Assembly: GCA_965215295.1 (NCBI GenBank)
Contig: OZ244045.1
Location: 1,426,001-1,490,000 of the forward strand
Length of the DNA stretch: 64,000 nucleotides
From: HK1 sp965215295
Lineage (GTDB): Bacteria; Pseudomonadota; Gammaproteobacteria; HK1
Direction of reading: 5' to 3'
The translations under genes and the position numbers were made by a program. This document shows positions 26,274 to 35,144 of this stretch, piece after piece. Under the pieces are notes generated by a model. The model was not told where the DNA came from, made no database searches, and saw only the letters and a list, made by a program, of their open reading frames with translations. How positions within the stretch are numbered: position 1 is the stretch's first letter; each line of letters opens with the position of its first letter.

Positions 26274-27716
26274 TCATCCTGCGATATTCCCGGTGTCGCT
26301 CCGATGGGGGCTGTCCCCAGTGCTACCAGGACGAGGCTGGTGCTCGTCCATTCCAGTGCCTTGTGTGCCTGCCCCTTCGGGTTGCGCAGTTGCTGTCTCG
26401 GTTCCTCCATCGTTCTCCTTCTCCTGCTGGGCCGGAACCTTTGGGGCGCTCGGCATCCACGCCCGCAGGTTCTGTCCGACTTCTTTGTAGAACTTCGGCA
26501 CGTGCTTCTCGAGTTCTTGTACCATCGTTCTGGGGCCGTTCATCCTTCGGCCCAAGTCGCTGATCAGCATCACCTCGAACCGTGAGGGACAGATCTTCGA
26601 ATCGTCCTTGGCGAACGCCGGGTCCTCGCGTACTGCGGCAAGGGATTTCAGGATCCATTCTCGTCGCCCGAACAAGGCATTGATGTGGATGCCGTCCTCG
26701 TTTGTCTCTTTCAGTTGTCGCCGCAGCCAGATCACTCTCGCCTTGGCGGTCTTGCGGTCTTCGGGTGCCCCGATCGTCATACTGCTCGTCAGCATCCTGC
26801 TTTTCAGATCCGCCCTCACCTTCAGGCTCGATACGCTGTCGGGGATCAGGTACTCGACCTCCAACCTCCCGTCGTTGCACAGGCTCTCGACGACGCGCTT
26901 GATGAGTAACTCCGGATCGTCGCGTTCCGCCCTGTTAAGCTTTATCGATACAGGTTGGTGCACCAGACGGGTCAGTTGGAGACCCAAGTCCCGGCTTTCC
27001 TGGAGCCATCCAGCCGCCACGGTCAGGGCGGCTTCGCTGGTCTTCTTCACTCCAGCGCCGGTGGCGGCGACCGCCTCGGTAACTTCCTTCCATGCTGCCG
27101 GCATTCGGTCGAAGCGGGCTACGCCGGTGCTGGGGTCTCCCAGAAATCGCTCCAAGTGCTCGATGATCCAGCGATGGTCCCGATCTTCGATTTCGTCCCC
27201 GTGGGTCAGCAGTCGGCATTTCGTGAGGATCGAGATCCAGGACCAGTGCAGAAGGGTCATGCCTTTCGGGATCTTTCCGCGGTAGGTCGGATGGTGGTTC
27301 GCGAGCACAGCGAAGTCGTTCGAGATGGTAATCACCGCGTCGGCGCCTGCGGCGCGGCCTTCTTTGAGATAGGCTTCGATCTGCGAGATGTCCAAGTCCG
27401 CCTTGCCGATTTTCGCCTCGAGCAAGGCGGTCCATTTCTGCCCTCGCGAGCTTTCGATCTCGATCCTGCCGTCCGGTCGGACGGAGCCCCTCTTGCCGAC
27501 CGGTCCTGCTTCGGTCCATGCGCGCAGTCTGCTCCTCTTGCCGAATGGTGCGCCCTGCCCCTGGAGAAGGGTTCTGGCGAGTTCCGGTACCTGTTCCATG
27601 CAGGCGAGGAGGATCGACACCGCCCGCTTCTCCTTCGAGCCCTCCGACAGTACCGGGAACAGCGCGGCCCGGTTCGACTTCTGAGTGTCTTCCTTCTCTG
27701 GTGTGTGCATCTTCAT
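26274..27716 (-). CDS. PD-(D/E)XK nuclease-like hypothetical protein
   Basis: A 480-residue protein without a family name I can give. Residues about 80-116 show a PD-(D/E)XK nuclease pattern: RPDGRIEI, then ALLEAKIG (E100-x-K102), then SQIEAYL with Q112-x3-Y116, the spacing of the RecB-type Q-x3-Y motif. The middle is helical; the last about 60 residues are low-complexity (Thr, Gly, Glu, Pro). ATG 27716 has a perfect GGAGGT 7 bases before it. It is isolated, less GC-rich than neighbours, and lies beside a MITE. A defence or DNA-repair role is plausible from the nuclease fold only. Confidence 0.7.
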   Translation of the reverse strand: MKMHTPEKEDTQKSNRAALFPVLSEGSKEKRAVSILLACMEQVPELARTLLQGQGAPFGKRSRLRAWTEAGPVGKRGSVRPDGRIEIESSRGQKWTALLEAKIGKADLDISQIEAYLKEGRAAGADAVITISNDFAVLANHHPTYRGKIPKGMTLLHWSWISILTKCRLLTHGDEIEDRDHRWIIEHLERFLGDPSTGVARFDRMPAAWKEVTEAVAATGAGVKKTSEAALTVAAGWLQESRDLGLQLTRLVHQPVSIKLNRAERDDPELLIKRVVESLCNDGRLEVEYLIPDSVSSLKVRADLKSRMLTSSMTIGAPEDRKTAKARVIWLRRQLKETNEDGIHINALFGRREWILKSLAAVREDPAFAKDDSKICPSRFEVMLISDLGRRMNGPRTMVQELEKHVPKFYKEVGQNLRAWMPSAPKVPAQQEKENDGGTETATAQPEGAGTQGTGMDEHQPRPGSTGDSPHRSDTGNIAG

Positions 27717-28569
27717 TGCAACCACCTCCGTTCGTGTCTTCGCCAGTGTACCGGATGTACTTGGCGGGGATTCCTGCAGGACCGGTCGGTCTTCTCCGCC
27801 GCTGCCGCCGCGCTCGTGTTTCGCGGGTGAGCGCCCGATGTTGCACGGTGGCGCCGTCTCGCCGATCTACCCCACCCACCGTGTGCGCGAGTCCTGCGGT
27901 TCGCCTCGCCCGGCTTGATGCCCGTCGCGCCCGCGGCGTGTCTCCCGGCACGACTTGGCGCATTGGCTCCAGCGCTCCGGGGGCCGGGTGTACCCGAAAG
28001 CGTGGACGGAACTGACGCTTTCCGGCCCCATGCTCTCCCCTCGCGAGGAGCCGTCTCCCGGTCTCTCTTCGTTGATTCCTGAATCGTACTGGTTACCGTT
28101 CCGTTGTCAAAAAACGAGGACGTGTACCGGCTCACGGCATCCTTGTCGTTCCCCGAAAATCAGGGCCGAGTTCGTGTGGGGTCCTGTCAAGGCTCTCTTC
28201 GTATCTGTTCGATTCCTTGTTCGCATGCGGTCCGGATTCGTGTGGATGCACACGCTGTACCGGGAGCCGTATGCCATGCGTGGCGAGGTGCCCCGGCGCT
28301 TCGAGCGCTCGTGCTTGCGCCGGGACGACGGAGACCGCGGCGCATCCACCGCCCGGAGCCCCCGATTCCCGTTTCAACCCTCGTTTCGAGCCGAGACGCG
28401 AGTACGCGGCCCCGGCGCCGATGCGCCGGATACACGGAACGATGGCCCTTCACGAAGGCTTCGGCCTCCTCCGGCACCGGCGGTATCGGGAGCGAGTCCG
28501 ATCCCGGGACCGTCGAGATCCGGATAATCTTCGCACCGGCGCGGAACGGGGCCGGTACGGAGGCGCTCG
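27717..28569. other. 853-base stretch without a supported gene
   Basis: Open frames exist on both strands but have no ribosome binding sites, family resemblance or normal composition (many arginine/serine/proline runs). It holds the possible promoter at 28083-28110 and would be a long leader for the nuclease-like gene. No tRNA, transposase or recognisable regulatory RNA was seen. Confidence 0.5.
28083..28110 (-). promoter_or_regulatory. Possible sigma-70 promoter for the nuclease-like gene
   Basis: On the minus strand a consensus -35 TTGACA (complement of 28105-28110) is followed after 16 bases by TACGAT (complement of 28083-28088), matching four of six -10 positions. It faces the nuclease-like gene, but the leader would be about 360 bases. 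Rare AT-rich bases in a GC-rich region make it stand out. Confidence 0.35.
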
Positions 28570-29634
28570 ATGAACAGGACCTGGCTGAACGACGCGGCAT
28601 GGCGGTACTTCTGGCACCCCGTGTGTACGCTCGGCGAGCTGCACGCCGCAGCAGCCGACGGCCGGCCGGTCTCCGTGAAGCTGCTCGGGGAGCCGCTCGT
28701 CATCGCCGGGATCGAGGGAACGATCGCGGCCTTTCCGGACCGGTGCATCCATCGTTCGACGAAGCTGTCCATAGGGCGTATCGAGGCGGGAGGGCTGCGG
28801 TGCGCCTATCACGGCTGGCTGTTCGGGGCGGATGGGGCCTGCCGGGAAAGGCCCGCCATGCCCGGCCGCGAGATACCGCACGACTGCCGGCTGCGGAGCT
28901 ACGACGCCGCTCTCGCCTGGGATCTGGTCTGGGTGCGGCTGGACTCCTCCGCCGATACCGTGATCCCGGGCTGTCCGGCCTGGGGAGACGAGGCGTTCCG
29001 CTGCGTTCAGGGCGAACCTTATACTTGGCCGACGTCGGCCGCGCGCCGGCTCGAGAACTTCGTGGACCTGTCGCACTTCCCCTTCGTCCATGACGGCACC
29101 TTGGGGGACCGGCGCTGCACGGTGGTGCCGGTGGCGGACATCGACCGCCTGAACGGCGAGCTGCGGTTCCGGTTCATCCCTTCGCCGGACATGAAGCTGC
29201 CCGACGTCGCCCTCATGGCGCCGACCGACTACCGTATCTGGATGCCGTTCACGGTGGACCTCGAATTCTTCTTTCCCGACGGCGAGCGCAGCCACTTGTG
29301 GATGGCGGCGTCGCCGGTCGAGTCCGGGGTGTGCCGCAGCTTCTGGTTCACCTGTCGCACCGCCGACCGCGACGGCGACGACCGCCCGCATCTCGACTTC
29401 CAGGACATCGCGCTGGCGGAGGATCTGCCGGTGATCGAGGCCCAGGACCCCCCGGAGATCCCGGCCCCCGGGGACGAGTACTCGGTCCGTGCCGACAAGG
29501 TATCCATGATGTACCGCCACTGGCTGAAGGAGCTGTCGGACGCGGCCGAAGAGAGCCCCGAGGCGCTCGCCCGCGCCTTGGCGTCGGTGCGCATCGAGTC
29601 GGATCGGGTGTACGCGGATCTGCCCGCGGAATGA
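28570..29634 (+). CDS. Rieske non-heme iron oxygenase, VanA-like
   Basis: A 354-residue aromatic-ring oxygenase or O-demethylase alpha-type subunit. The Rieske [2Fe-2S] ligands are in DRCIHRS (about residues 57-63) and LRCAYHGWLFG (about 75-85). The catalytic mononuclear iron site is in ENFVDLSHFPFVHDG (about 160-174). Layout and length match vanillate O-demethylase oxygenase and related enzymes. No reductase (VanB-type) gene is nearby, so electrons must come from elsewhere. It is flanked by a purine permease on the opposite strand. The substrate is unknown. Confidence 0.85.
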   Translation: MNRTWLNDAAWRYFWHPVCTLGELHAAAADGRPVSVKLLGEPLVIAGIEGTIAAFPDRCIHRSTKLSIGRIEAGGLRCAYHGWLFGADGACRERPAMPGREIPHDCRLRSYDAALAWDLVWVRLDSSADTVIPGCPAWGDEAFRCVQGEPYTWPTSAARRLENFVDLSHFPFVHDGTLGDRRCTVVPVADIDRLNGELRFRFIPSPDMKLPDVALMAPTDYRIWMPFTVDLEFFFPDGERSHLWMAASPVESGVCRSFWFTCRTADRDGDDRPHLDFQDIALAEDLPVIEAQDPPEIPAPGDEYSVRADKVSMMYRHWLKELSDAAEESPEALARALASVRIESDRVYADLPAE

Positions 29635-29724
29635 GGCCGGGCCGGACGGCGGCGCGGCGACCGCCGCCTGCGCCGTCCCCCCTCGCAGCGCCCGCGCCGA
29701 ACGAGCGAACCGCGGAGAACCCCC

Positions 29725-31089
29725 TCAGTCGGACGCTTCCTCGGGGAGCAGGGCGTTGAGGACGGCGGCGGCCACTCCCGAGACCACGATGCCCGAGACG
29801 AGCAGGGGGACGGACCACGACGGCAGCAGGTCGGTCGGCAGCGGTCCGAATCCTGCCGCGTCCGCGAGCTGCTGCACCTGCCACAGGCCCATGCCGAGAC
29901 CGAGCGAGACCGCGGCGATCAGCATGTTCCGGGTGTTGAGCCCGAACTGCGCCACGAGCTTGAGCCCCGCCGAGACGATGAGGCCGAACATGACGATCGC
30001 CGCCCCGCCCAGCACCGGCTGCGGCATCGCCGCGATGATCGCCGCGAGCTTGGGGATGAAGCCGCACAGGAGCAGGAATACCGCGCCGATGGTGACCACG
30101 TGCCGGCTCATCACCCCGGTGAAGGAGACGAGCCCGACGTTCTGGCTGTAGGAGGTGTTCGGCAGTCCGCCGAAGAGGGCGACCACGGCCGAGCCGAGCC
30201 CGTCCGCCATGATGCCGCCCTTCAGCTCCCGGTCGGTCGGCTCCCGGTTCGCCCCGCCCATGGTGATGCCCGAGATGTCGCCGACCGTCTCCACGGTGGT
30301 GATGAACGCCATGACGATCATCAGCCCGATGAGGCCGATGGCCGTCGGCGTCGAGAATTCGAGGCCGAACCATTGTCCCGGCAACCCGATCCAGTCCGCA
30401 TCGGCGATGCTGGCCGCCTGCTTCGGGTCCATCTTGCCGGCGGGAATGGCCACCAGGTAGCCGATCACCAGACCGGCGAACACCGACGCGCTGGACCAGA
30501 TGCCGCGTCCGAAGCGGCGGAACAGCAGGATGGCGACGATCACGAACAGCGCCAGCGCCCAGTTGGACCCGTCGCCGAAGCCCGCCTCCCGGCAGAAGCC
30601 GGCCGGATAGGCGCCGCAGCCCGCCGAGTACTTGATGCCGACCGGCAGGAGGGTGAAGCCGATCGTCATCACCACCACCCCGGACACGAGAGTGGGGATG
30701 AACTTCCGGATCTGCGGGATGAAATAGCCCAGCACCATCTGGAACAGCCCGGCGACCAGACTTGCGCCGAAGACGGCGGCGAGGGTGGCGCCGCCCTTGA
30801 TGGCCGTCGTCAGAATGCCGATGTAGGCGAAGCTCGTGCCCTGGACGACGGGTAGCCGGGCGCCGACGGGGCCGATCCCGACGGTCTGGACGAGGGTGGC
30901 GACGCCCGCGGCGAGCAACGCGATCTGGACCAGCACGGAGATGTACTGCGGTCCGGCGGCGAGCGCGATGATCAGGGGCACGGTGATGTTTCCCGCGAAC
31001 ATCGCCAGCACGTGCTGAATGCCGAGCGGCACCGCCTCGCCGAGCGGCGGGCGGTAGTCGGGGTCCCGCAGCCGATTCGCGTCCGTCAT
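29725..31089 (-). CDS. NCS2-family xanthine/uric acid-type purine permease
   Basis: A 454-residue inner-membrane transporter of the NCS2 (nucleobase:cation symporter 2) family. It shows PVVQGTSFAYIG, the TVETVGDISG helix-8 segment and YSQNVGLVSFTGVMSRHV, where N-x-G-x4-T-G matches xanthine/urate carriers rather than uracil carriers. Roughly 13 membrane segments are visible. ATG 31089 has GGGAGG 8 bases before it; a much longer frame upstream overlaps other genes and is rejected. It is downstream of the crotonase gene on the same strand, with a 163-base gap. Confidence 0.88.
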   Translation of the reverse strand: MTDANRLRDPDYRPPLGEAVPLGIQHVLAMFAGNITVPLIIALAAGPQYISVLVQIALLAAGVATLVQTVGIGPVGARLPVVQGTSFAYIGILTTAIKGGATLAAVFGASLVAGLFQMVLGYFIPQIRKFIPTLVSGVVVMTIGFTLLPVGIKYSAGCGAYPAGFCREAGFGDGSNWALALFVIVAILLFRRFGRGIWSSASVFAGLVIGYLVAIPAGKMDPKQAASIADADWIGLPGQWFGLEFSTPTAIGLIGLMIVMAFITTVETVGDISGITMGGANREPTDRELKGGIMADGLGSAVVALFGGLPNTSYSQNVGLVSFTGVMSRHVVTIGAVFLLLCGFIPKLAAIIAAMPQPVLGGAAIVMFGLIVSAGLKLVAQFGLNTRNMLIAAVSLGLGMGLWQVQQLADAAGFGPLPTDLLPSWSVPLLVSGIVVSGVAAAVLNALLPEEASD

Positions 31090-31253
31090 GTTCCCGTCCT
31101 CCCGTTCCGGCTCCACCTTTCGGTGCGCGGCGTCCGTACGAACGCCCTGAACGCACCATGCCCACCGCGAGTGTGGTCCGCATCGACCGTGCGCACCTCC
31201 CCGCGGCGTCCGCGCGGGCGCACCATGTCCGATGTCCCGCCTCGTCCGATGCC

Positions 31254-32078
31254 TCAGCGCCCCGTGAACCGGGGCTTGCGCTTCTCCATGAACGCGGTCC
31301 GCCCTTCCTTGTAGTCCTCGCTCGCGAAGCAGGCGCCGACCGCCTCCTCGCACAGCGCGAGGTCGCGATCGGCGGGGTCCCTGGCGAGTTCCGCCACCAC
31401 CGTCTTGCATGCCTTCACGGTGAGCGGCGCGTTGGCCGCGATCGTCCGCGCATAGTCCTCGACGAAGACGGCGATCTCCTCGCGCGGCACGACCCGGTTC
31501 ACGAGTCCCATTCGCAGCGCCTCGGACGCGGTGAACCGTCTGGCGGTGAACAGGATCTCCTTCGCGAAGCTCGGTCCGACGAGGTCGACGAGCGGACGCA
31601 GGCCCGCGTGCGAGTAGCCGACGCCGAGCCTCGCGGCCGGGATCCCGAACCTGGAGTCCTCGGTCGCGATGCGGAGGTCCGCGCACAGCGCGACGGCGAG
31701 CCCGCCGCCCACGCAGTAGCCCTCGATCCGCGCGATGACCGGCTTCGGGAGGTGCGTGATCGCGTCGTACGCGGCGCGGCCCGCCGCGTCGTAGACCGCG
31801 ATCTGTTCCTCGGTGCCGCGGTTCTCCGAGAACTCGGAGATGTCCGCTCCGGCCGAGAACGCGCGCCCGCCCTCCCCCGACATCACCACCACCCGGACCT
31901 CGTCGTCGGCGCGGAACGACTCCATGACCTCGGCGATGGCCACCCACATCGCATAGGAGATCGCATTGTGCTTCCCGGGCTGGTTGAGCCCGAGATATCC
32001 GACCCCTTGCGCCTTCCCGGCAACGATCCGGCCGGTGGAGACCGGCACCGGCGTCACCTGCGCCGCGGACGCGTTCAT
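31254..32078 (-). CDS. Enoyl-CoA hydratase/isomerase (crotonase) family protein lacking both usual glutamates
   Basis: A 274-residue crotonase-fold protein. Oxyanion-hole regions are clear (KHNAISYAM, FSAGADISEF, IEGYCVGGGLAVALCADLRI). The two catalytic glutamates of classical enoyl-CoA hydratases (in GGGCELA and FGxPE) are both replaced: GGGLAVAL and FGIPAARLG. It is therefore probably not a simple hydratase; other crotonase reactions are possible. ATG 32078 overlaps the stop of a short CoA-transferase-like frame by four bases (ATGA). Confidence 0.82.
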   Translation of the reverse strand: MNASAAQVTPVPVSTGRIVAGKAQGVGYLGLNQPGKHNAISYAMWVAIAEVMESFRADDEVRVVVMSGEGGRAFSAGADISEFSENRGTEEQIAVYDAAGRAAYDAITHLPKPVIARIEGYCVGGGLAVALCADLRIATEDSRFGIPAARLGVGYSHAGLRPLVDLVGPSFAKEILFTARRFTASEALRMGLVNRVVPREEIAVFVEDYARTIAANAPLTVKACKTVVAELARDPADRDLALCEEAVGACFASEDYKEGRTAFMEKRKPRFTGR

Positions 32079-32248
32079 GTGGCGTTCCTCGCTCGCATGC
32101 CGGCGATCCCGCCGGCGATCCCGGGCGCCTCGACCTCGATGGCGCCAATCCTCCGGTCCGCGAACCGGCGCACCACGGTGGAGACCGCCCGCACCCGGGC
32201 GAGGTCGAGCACCGTGAAGCGCGAAAGCGGCATGGCGGATCGGGTCAT
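32075..32248 (-). pseudogene. Remnant N-terminus of a CaiB/BaiF class III CoA-transferase
   Basis: The 57-residue frame contains PLSRFTVLDLARVRA and then RFADRRIGAIEVEAPG. This parallels the N-terminal pattern of CaiB/BaiF CoA-transferases (PLSGxxVLDLxRVLAGP..., LADLGADVIKVExPG), which are normally about 400 residues. The rest of the enzyme is missing, so it cannot be an active transferase. It is translationally coupled to the crotonase gene by an ATGA overlap and has GAGGGTGG upstream, so it may persist as a leader. Relationship is judged by pattern only. Confidence 0.5.
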
Positions 32249-32683
32249 GGCGCCCACCCTCGTTCGTGCCGGCCCGCGGACGGACCCGGCAGTCCGCCGC
32301 GATTATCGCCCGGCCCGCCCCGCGTGTCACAACGCACCTCCACCTCCCCGTAACGGGGACCACTACATCGCCCGCACGCGGCGAAGGCCGGAACGAGGAT
32401 CCGGACCGCCCGGAGCGCAGCCGGCCAGGCGCCGGAAACGCACCCGGCGTCTCCCGCGTGACCCGGAAACGAGCCTCGGGCCTGCAACCGGAGCGCCGCA
32501 GGCTGACATGGAGCGTGCCTTCGAGCCTGTTTCCATCCTCTCGGGGCTGGGATAGGGTTGACGTGGACGAAGCCGGAGGTTCCGGTCCCCGGCGGCGGGG
32601 CGGGCGGAGCCGGTATCGCGAGCGGAGGGCGTCATGACCATGAACACCGGACCACGGGCACCGATACGGGGAAGCCGCGGCAG
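32249..32683. other. Divergent intergenic region, 435 bases
   Basis: It lies between the minus-strand CoA-transferase remnant/crotonase pair and the plus-strand coiled-coil gene. It should hold promoters for both, but none is clear. Open frames here lack ribosome binding sites and recognisable content. A GTG-like extension of the coiled-coil gene to 32558 is possible but unsupported. Confidence 0.4.
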
Positions 32684-33382
32684 ATGACCCCCACGACTCA
32701 ACTGATCGCGACGGTGTTCAGCATCGTCGCCTCCTACGGCGCGTTCGCAGCCTGGATGCTGCGGCACATGGACCGGCAGATGGACCGGCGGTTCGGTGAG
32801 ATGGACCGACGGTTCGATGAGGTGGATCGGCGGTTCGCCGAGGCCAAGGCCGATACCCAACGGCGGTTCGATGAAGTGCAACAGCAGTTCGCCGAGGCCA
32901 AGGCCGATACCCAACGGCAGTTCGATGGAGTGCAGCAGCAGTTCGATGGAGTACAACAGCGGTTCGATGGAGTGCAACAGCAGTTCGATGGGGTACAAGG
33001 ACAGTTCAATGGAGTACAACGGCAGTTCGCGGAGCTCAGGACCGAGATGCGGCAAGGGTTCGAGCAGGCCCGGGAAGACCGGCTTCGCCTGGAGAGGAAG
33101 ATGGAAGACAGGTTCGGTGTGTACGGGGGGCAGATCGTCGCGCTCCACCAGGAGGTGGGCCGGCTGCAGGGGGTCGTCGAACGGATCTGTGAACCGGAAC
33201 GCTTCACGGTACGACCCGCCGCGCCGGAGCTGAGCGCCGGCGGTGAAGTCCGGGAGCCGCGGGAGAGCTACTCCGTAGGGTCCGGAGGGGAAGAGGCCGG
33301 GAGCGGCGGCGATGAGGGCGAGTCCAGCGGTGGAGGCTCCACCCCCGCCGGCGAAGGCGCCGGGCAAGATGACGATCCTTGA
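32684..33382 (+). CDS. Membrane-anchored heptad-repeat coiled-coil protein
   Basis: A 232-residue protein of unknown function. Residues about 6-27 form one membrane segment (LIATVFSIVASYGAFAAWML). Then comes a long coiled coil built of 7-residue units with a phenylalanine in each: MDRRFGE, MDRRFDE, VDRRFAE, and later QFDGVQQ, RFDGVQQ, QFDGVQG, QFNGVQR, QFAELRT. The underlying DNA is a 21-bp imperfect tandem repeat, so the length could vary by slippage. The C-terminal about 60 residues are Gly/Glu/Ser-rich and disordered. ATG 32684 is chosen because it sits just before the membrane anchor. Confidence 0.75.
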   Translation: MTPTTQLIATVFSIVASYGAFAAWMLRHMDRQMDRRFGEMDRRFDEVDRRFAEAKADTQRRFDEVQQQFAEAKADTQRQFDGVQQQFDGVQQRFDGVQQQFDGVQGQFNGVQRQFAELRTEMRQGFEQAREDRLRLERKMEDRFGVYGGQIVALHQEVGRLQGVVERICEPERFTVRPAAPELSAGGEVREPRESYSVGSGGEEAGSGGDEGESSGGGSTPAGEGAGQDDDP

Positions 33383-33400
33383 AGGACCGGGTCCCCGACC

Positions 33401-33463
33401 CCTGAATCACCAACCCTCCTGAATCACCAACCCTCCTGAACCACCAACCCCCTGAATCACCTG
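33401..33463. repeat. 17-bp tandem repeats, about 3.7 copies
   Basis: Units CCTGAATCACCAACCCT (33401-33417 and 33418-33434) are exact; a third (33435-33450) has one change and one missing base; a fourth is partial. They lie just after the coiled-coil gene in the 349-base convergent gap (33383-33731) before the MATE gene end. No gene was seen in the rest of the gap. Confidence 0.85.
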
Positions 33464-33731
33464 AGCGGCATCCCGGCTCGCGGGCCGGTCCCACGCCGCG
33501 CCCCCGGGTACTTCGGGGACCGGTCGGACCGCCACGGGCGCCAGCCCCGGCCGCCATGTTTCACCGATTCGCGCAACGAGAGGCGGGAGCGGCCGGGAGC
33601 GGCAAGGCGAACGCGTGCCGGGGCGTGCGGACGTACTCGACGGTGCGTCGATCTCCCCGGCCGCGTTCGACGCGGCCGATGCCGCCCCGCCGGACCCGCG
33701 GCCACGGCCGTGAATCGGTGGAATACGGCGG

Positions 33732-35144
33732 CTACACCCGCCGGACCGCGCGGGCCGACACCAGCCGGAAGCGCCAGCCGAGCAGCACGGCGGCGACGCT
33801 CGCGCCGACCACGACCGCCGCCATCAGGCCGACCGCGCCCATCGTCCGATGCACCGCGAGCCAGTAGCCGAGCGGAACCATGACGATCCAGAACGAGAAG
33901 ACGTACAGCCAGGTCGCGGGCCAGGTGTCCGACGCGCCGCGAAGCGCGCCCATGAGCACCCCCTGCACGCCATCCGGGATCGCCGCGATCGCGCACACCA
34001 CTATCGCGGGCGCGGCGACCGCGAGCACCGCCGCATCGGACGTGTACAACGCCGCGAGCCAGGTCGGCACGAGGCCGAAGACCACCGCGACCACCGCCAG
34101 GTAGACGACGGCCACCCCGACCGCGGCCCATCCGGCCCAGCGCACGCCGGCCGGGTCTCCGCGGCCCACGGCGTTCCCGACCCGGACGCTGGCCGCGGTG
34201 GAGAGCCCGATCGCGCCCATGAACGCGAGAGCGAGGAGGTTCATCGGGATCGTGTAGCCGCCGACCTCGATGGCGCCGAGCCGGCCGGCGATCAGGGTCA
34301 TCGCCGCGAACGCGCTCGCTTCCAGTCCGTGCGCGATCCCCATCGGCAGCCCGAGCCGGCGCATGCGCGGACCGAGACGATCGGCCGGATCGCTCGCGGC
34401 CGAGATGCCGAAGCGCCGGGAGTCGACCCTGCGGAGCACGTACAGCGCGGCGGCGGCGAACATGCACCAGCGAACGATACTCGATGCGATCGCGGCACCC
34501 TCCGCGCCCAGGGCCGGGAACCCGCCGTGGCCGAAGATCAGCAGCCAGTTGAGGCCGACGTTCAGGACGTTCGCGCCGATGATGATCACCATCCCCGGAA
34601 CCGGGCGGCCGATACCCTCGAGAAAGAAGCTCGTCGCCACGTACAGCAGCAGCCCCGGAAGTCCGAACCCGATCGCGGCCAGGACGCGGCCGCCGCCGGC
34701 CGCGATGTCCCCGGCCTGCCCGGCCGCGAGCAGGAACGACTCCCCGAACGCGCATGCGATCGCCATCGCCGTACCGGCCACGGCCGCATGCGCGAGGGCG
34801 GTGCGCCAGATCGCGCCGCAGCGCCCCGGGCTGCCGGCTCCCATGGCCTGGGCGGTCATCACGATGGTGCCCATCAGCAGCCCGATCCCCACGAGCAGCA
34901 AGGGGATCTGCGGTGCGATGGCGACCGCGTACCAGGCGAGATCGTCTCCCGACGCATGGCCGCTCATGGCGGTGTCCATGGTGACGATCGTCAACACCCC
35001 GAGCCGGGCGAGCATGACGGGAACGGCGAGGCGCAGGGTCTCGCGCAGGTGCGCGCGCAACGGGTGCGAGCGGTGTGCGAACCGCGGGCTTCCGGGCCGC
35101 TTCCGGTTCCGCCCCGTCGTCGGAAGTCGCGGCTCGGACGCCAT
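33732..35144 (-). CDS. MATE family efflux transporter
   Basis: A 470-residue, 12-segment inner-membrane antiporter of the NorM/MATE type, which exports cationic drugs or metabolites using sodium or protons. Paired halves begin LRETLRLAVPVMLARLGVLTIVTMDTAMSG and RMRRLGLPMGIAHGLEASAF in the usual spacing. The ATG at 35144 shares one base with the stop of the FAD-dehydrogenase gene (TAATG), so the two are coupled. The frame continues open far upstream, but that part belongs to the other gene's shadow. Substrate unknown; the partner enzyme hints at an organic-acid link. Confidence 0.87.
   Translation of the reverse strand: MASEPRLPTTGRNRKRPGSPRFAHRSHPLRAHLRETLRLAVPVMLARLGVLTIVTMDTAMSGHASGDDLAWYAVAIAPQIPLLLVGIGLLMGTIVMTAQAMGAGSPGRCGAIWRTALAHAAVAGTAMAIACAFGESFLLAAGQAGDIAAGGGRVLAAIGFGLPGLLLYVATSFFLEGIGRPVPGMVIIIGANVLNVGLNWLLIFGHGGFPALGAEGAAIASSIVRWCMFAAAALYVLRRVDSRRFGISAASDPADRLGPRMRRLGLPMGIAHGLEASAFAAMTLIAGRLGAIEVGGYTIPMNLLALAFMGAIGLSTAASVRVGNAVGRGDPAGVRWAGWAAVGVAVVYLAVVAVVFGLVPTWLAALYTSDAAVLAVAAPAIVVCAIAAIPDGVQGVLMGALRGASDTWPATWLYVFSFWIVMVPLGYWLAVHRTMGAVGLMAAVVVGASVAAVLLGWRFRLVSARAVRRV

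Noticed and set aside
27713..28135. 140-codon minus-strand frame upstream of the nuclease-like gene
   Set aside because: No ribosome binding site or family, low-complexity Arg/Ala content, and it starts upstream of the likely promoter.
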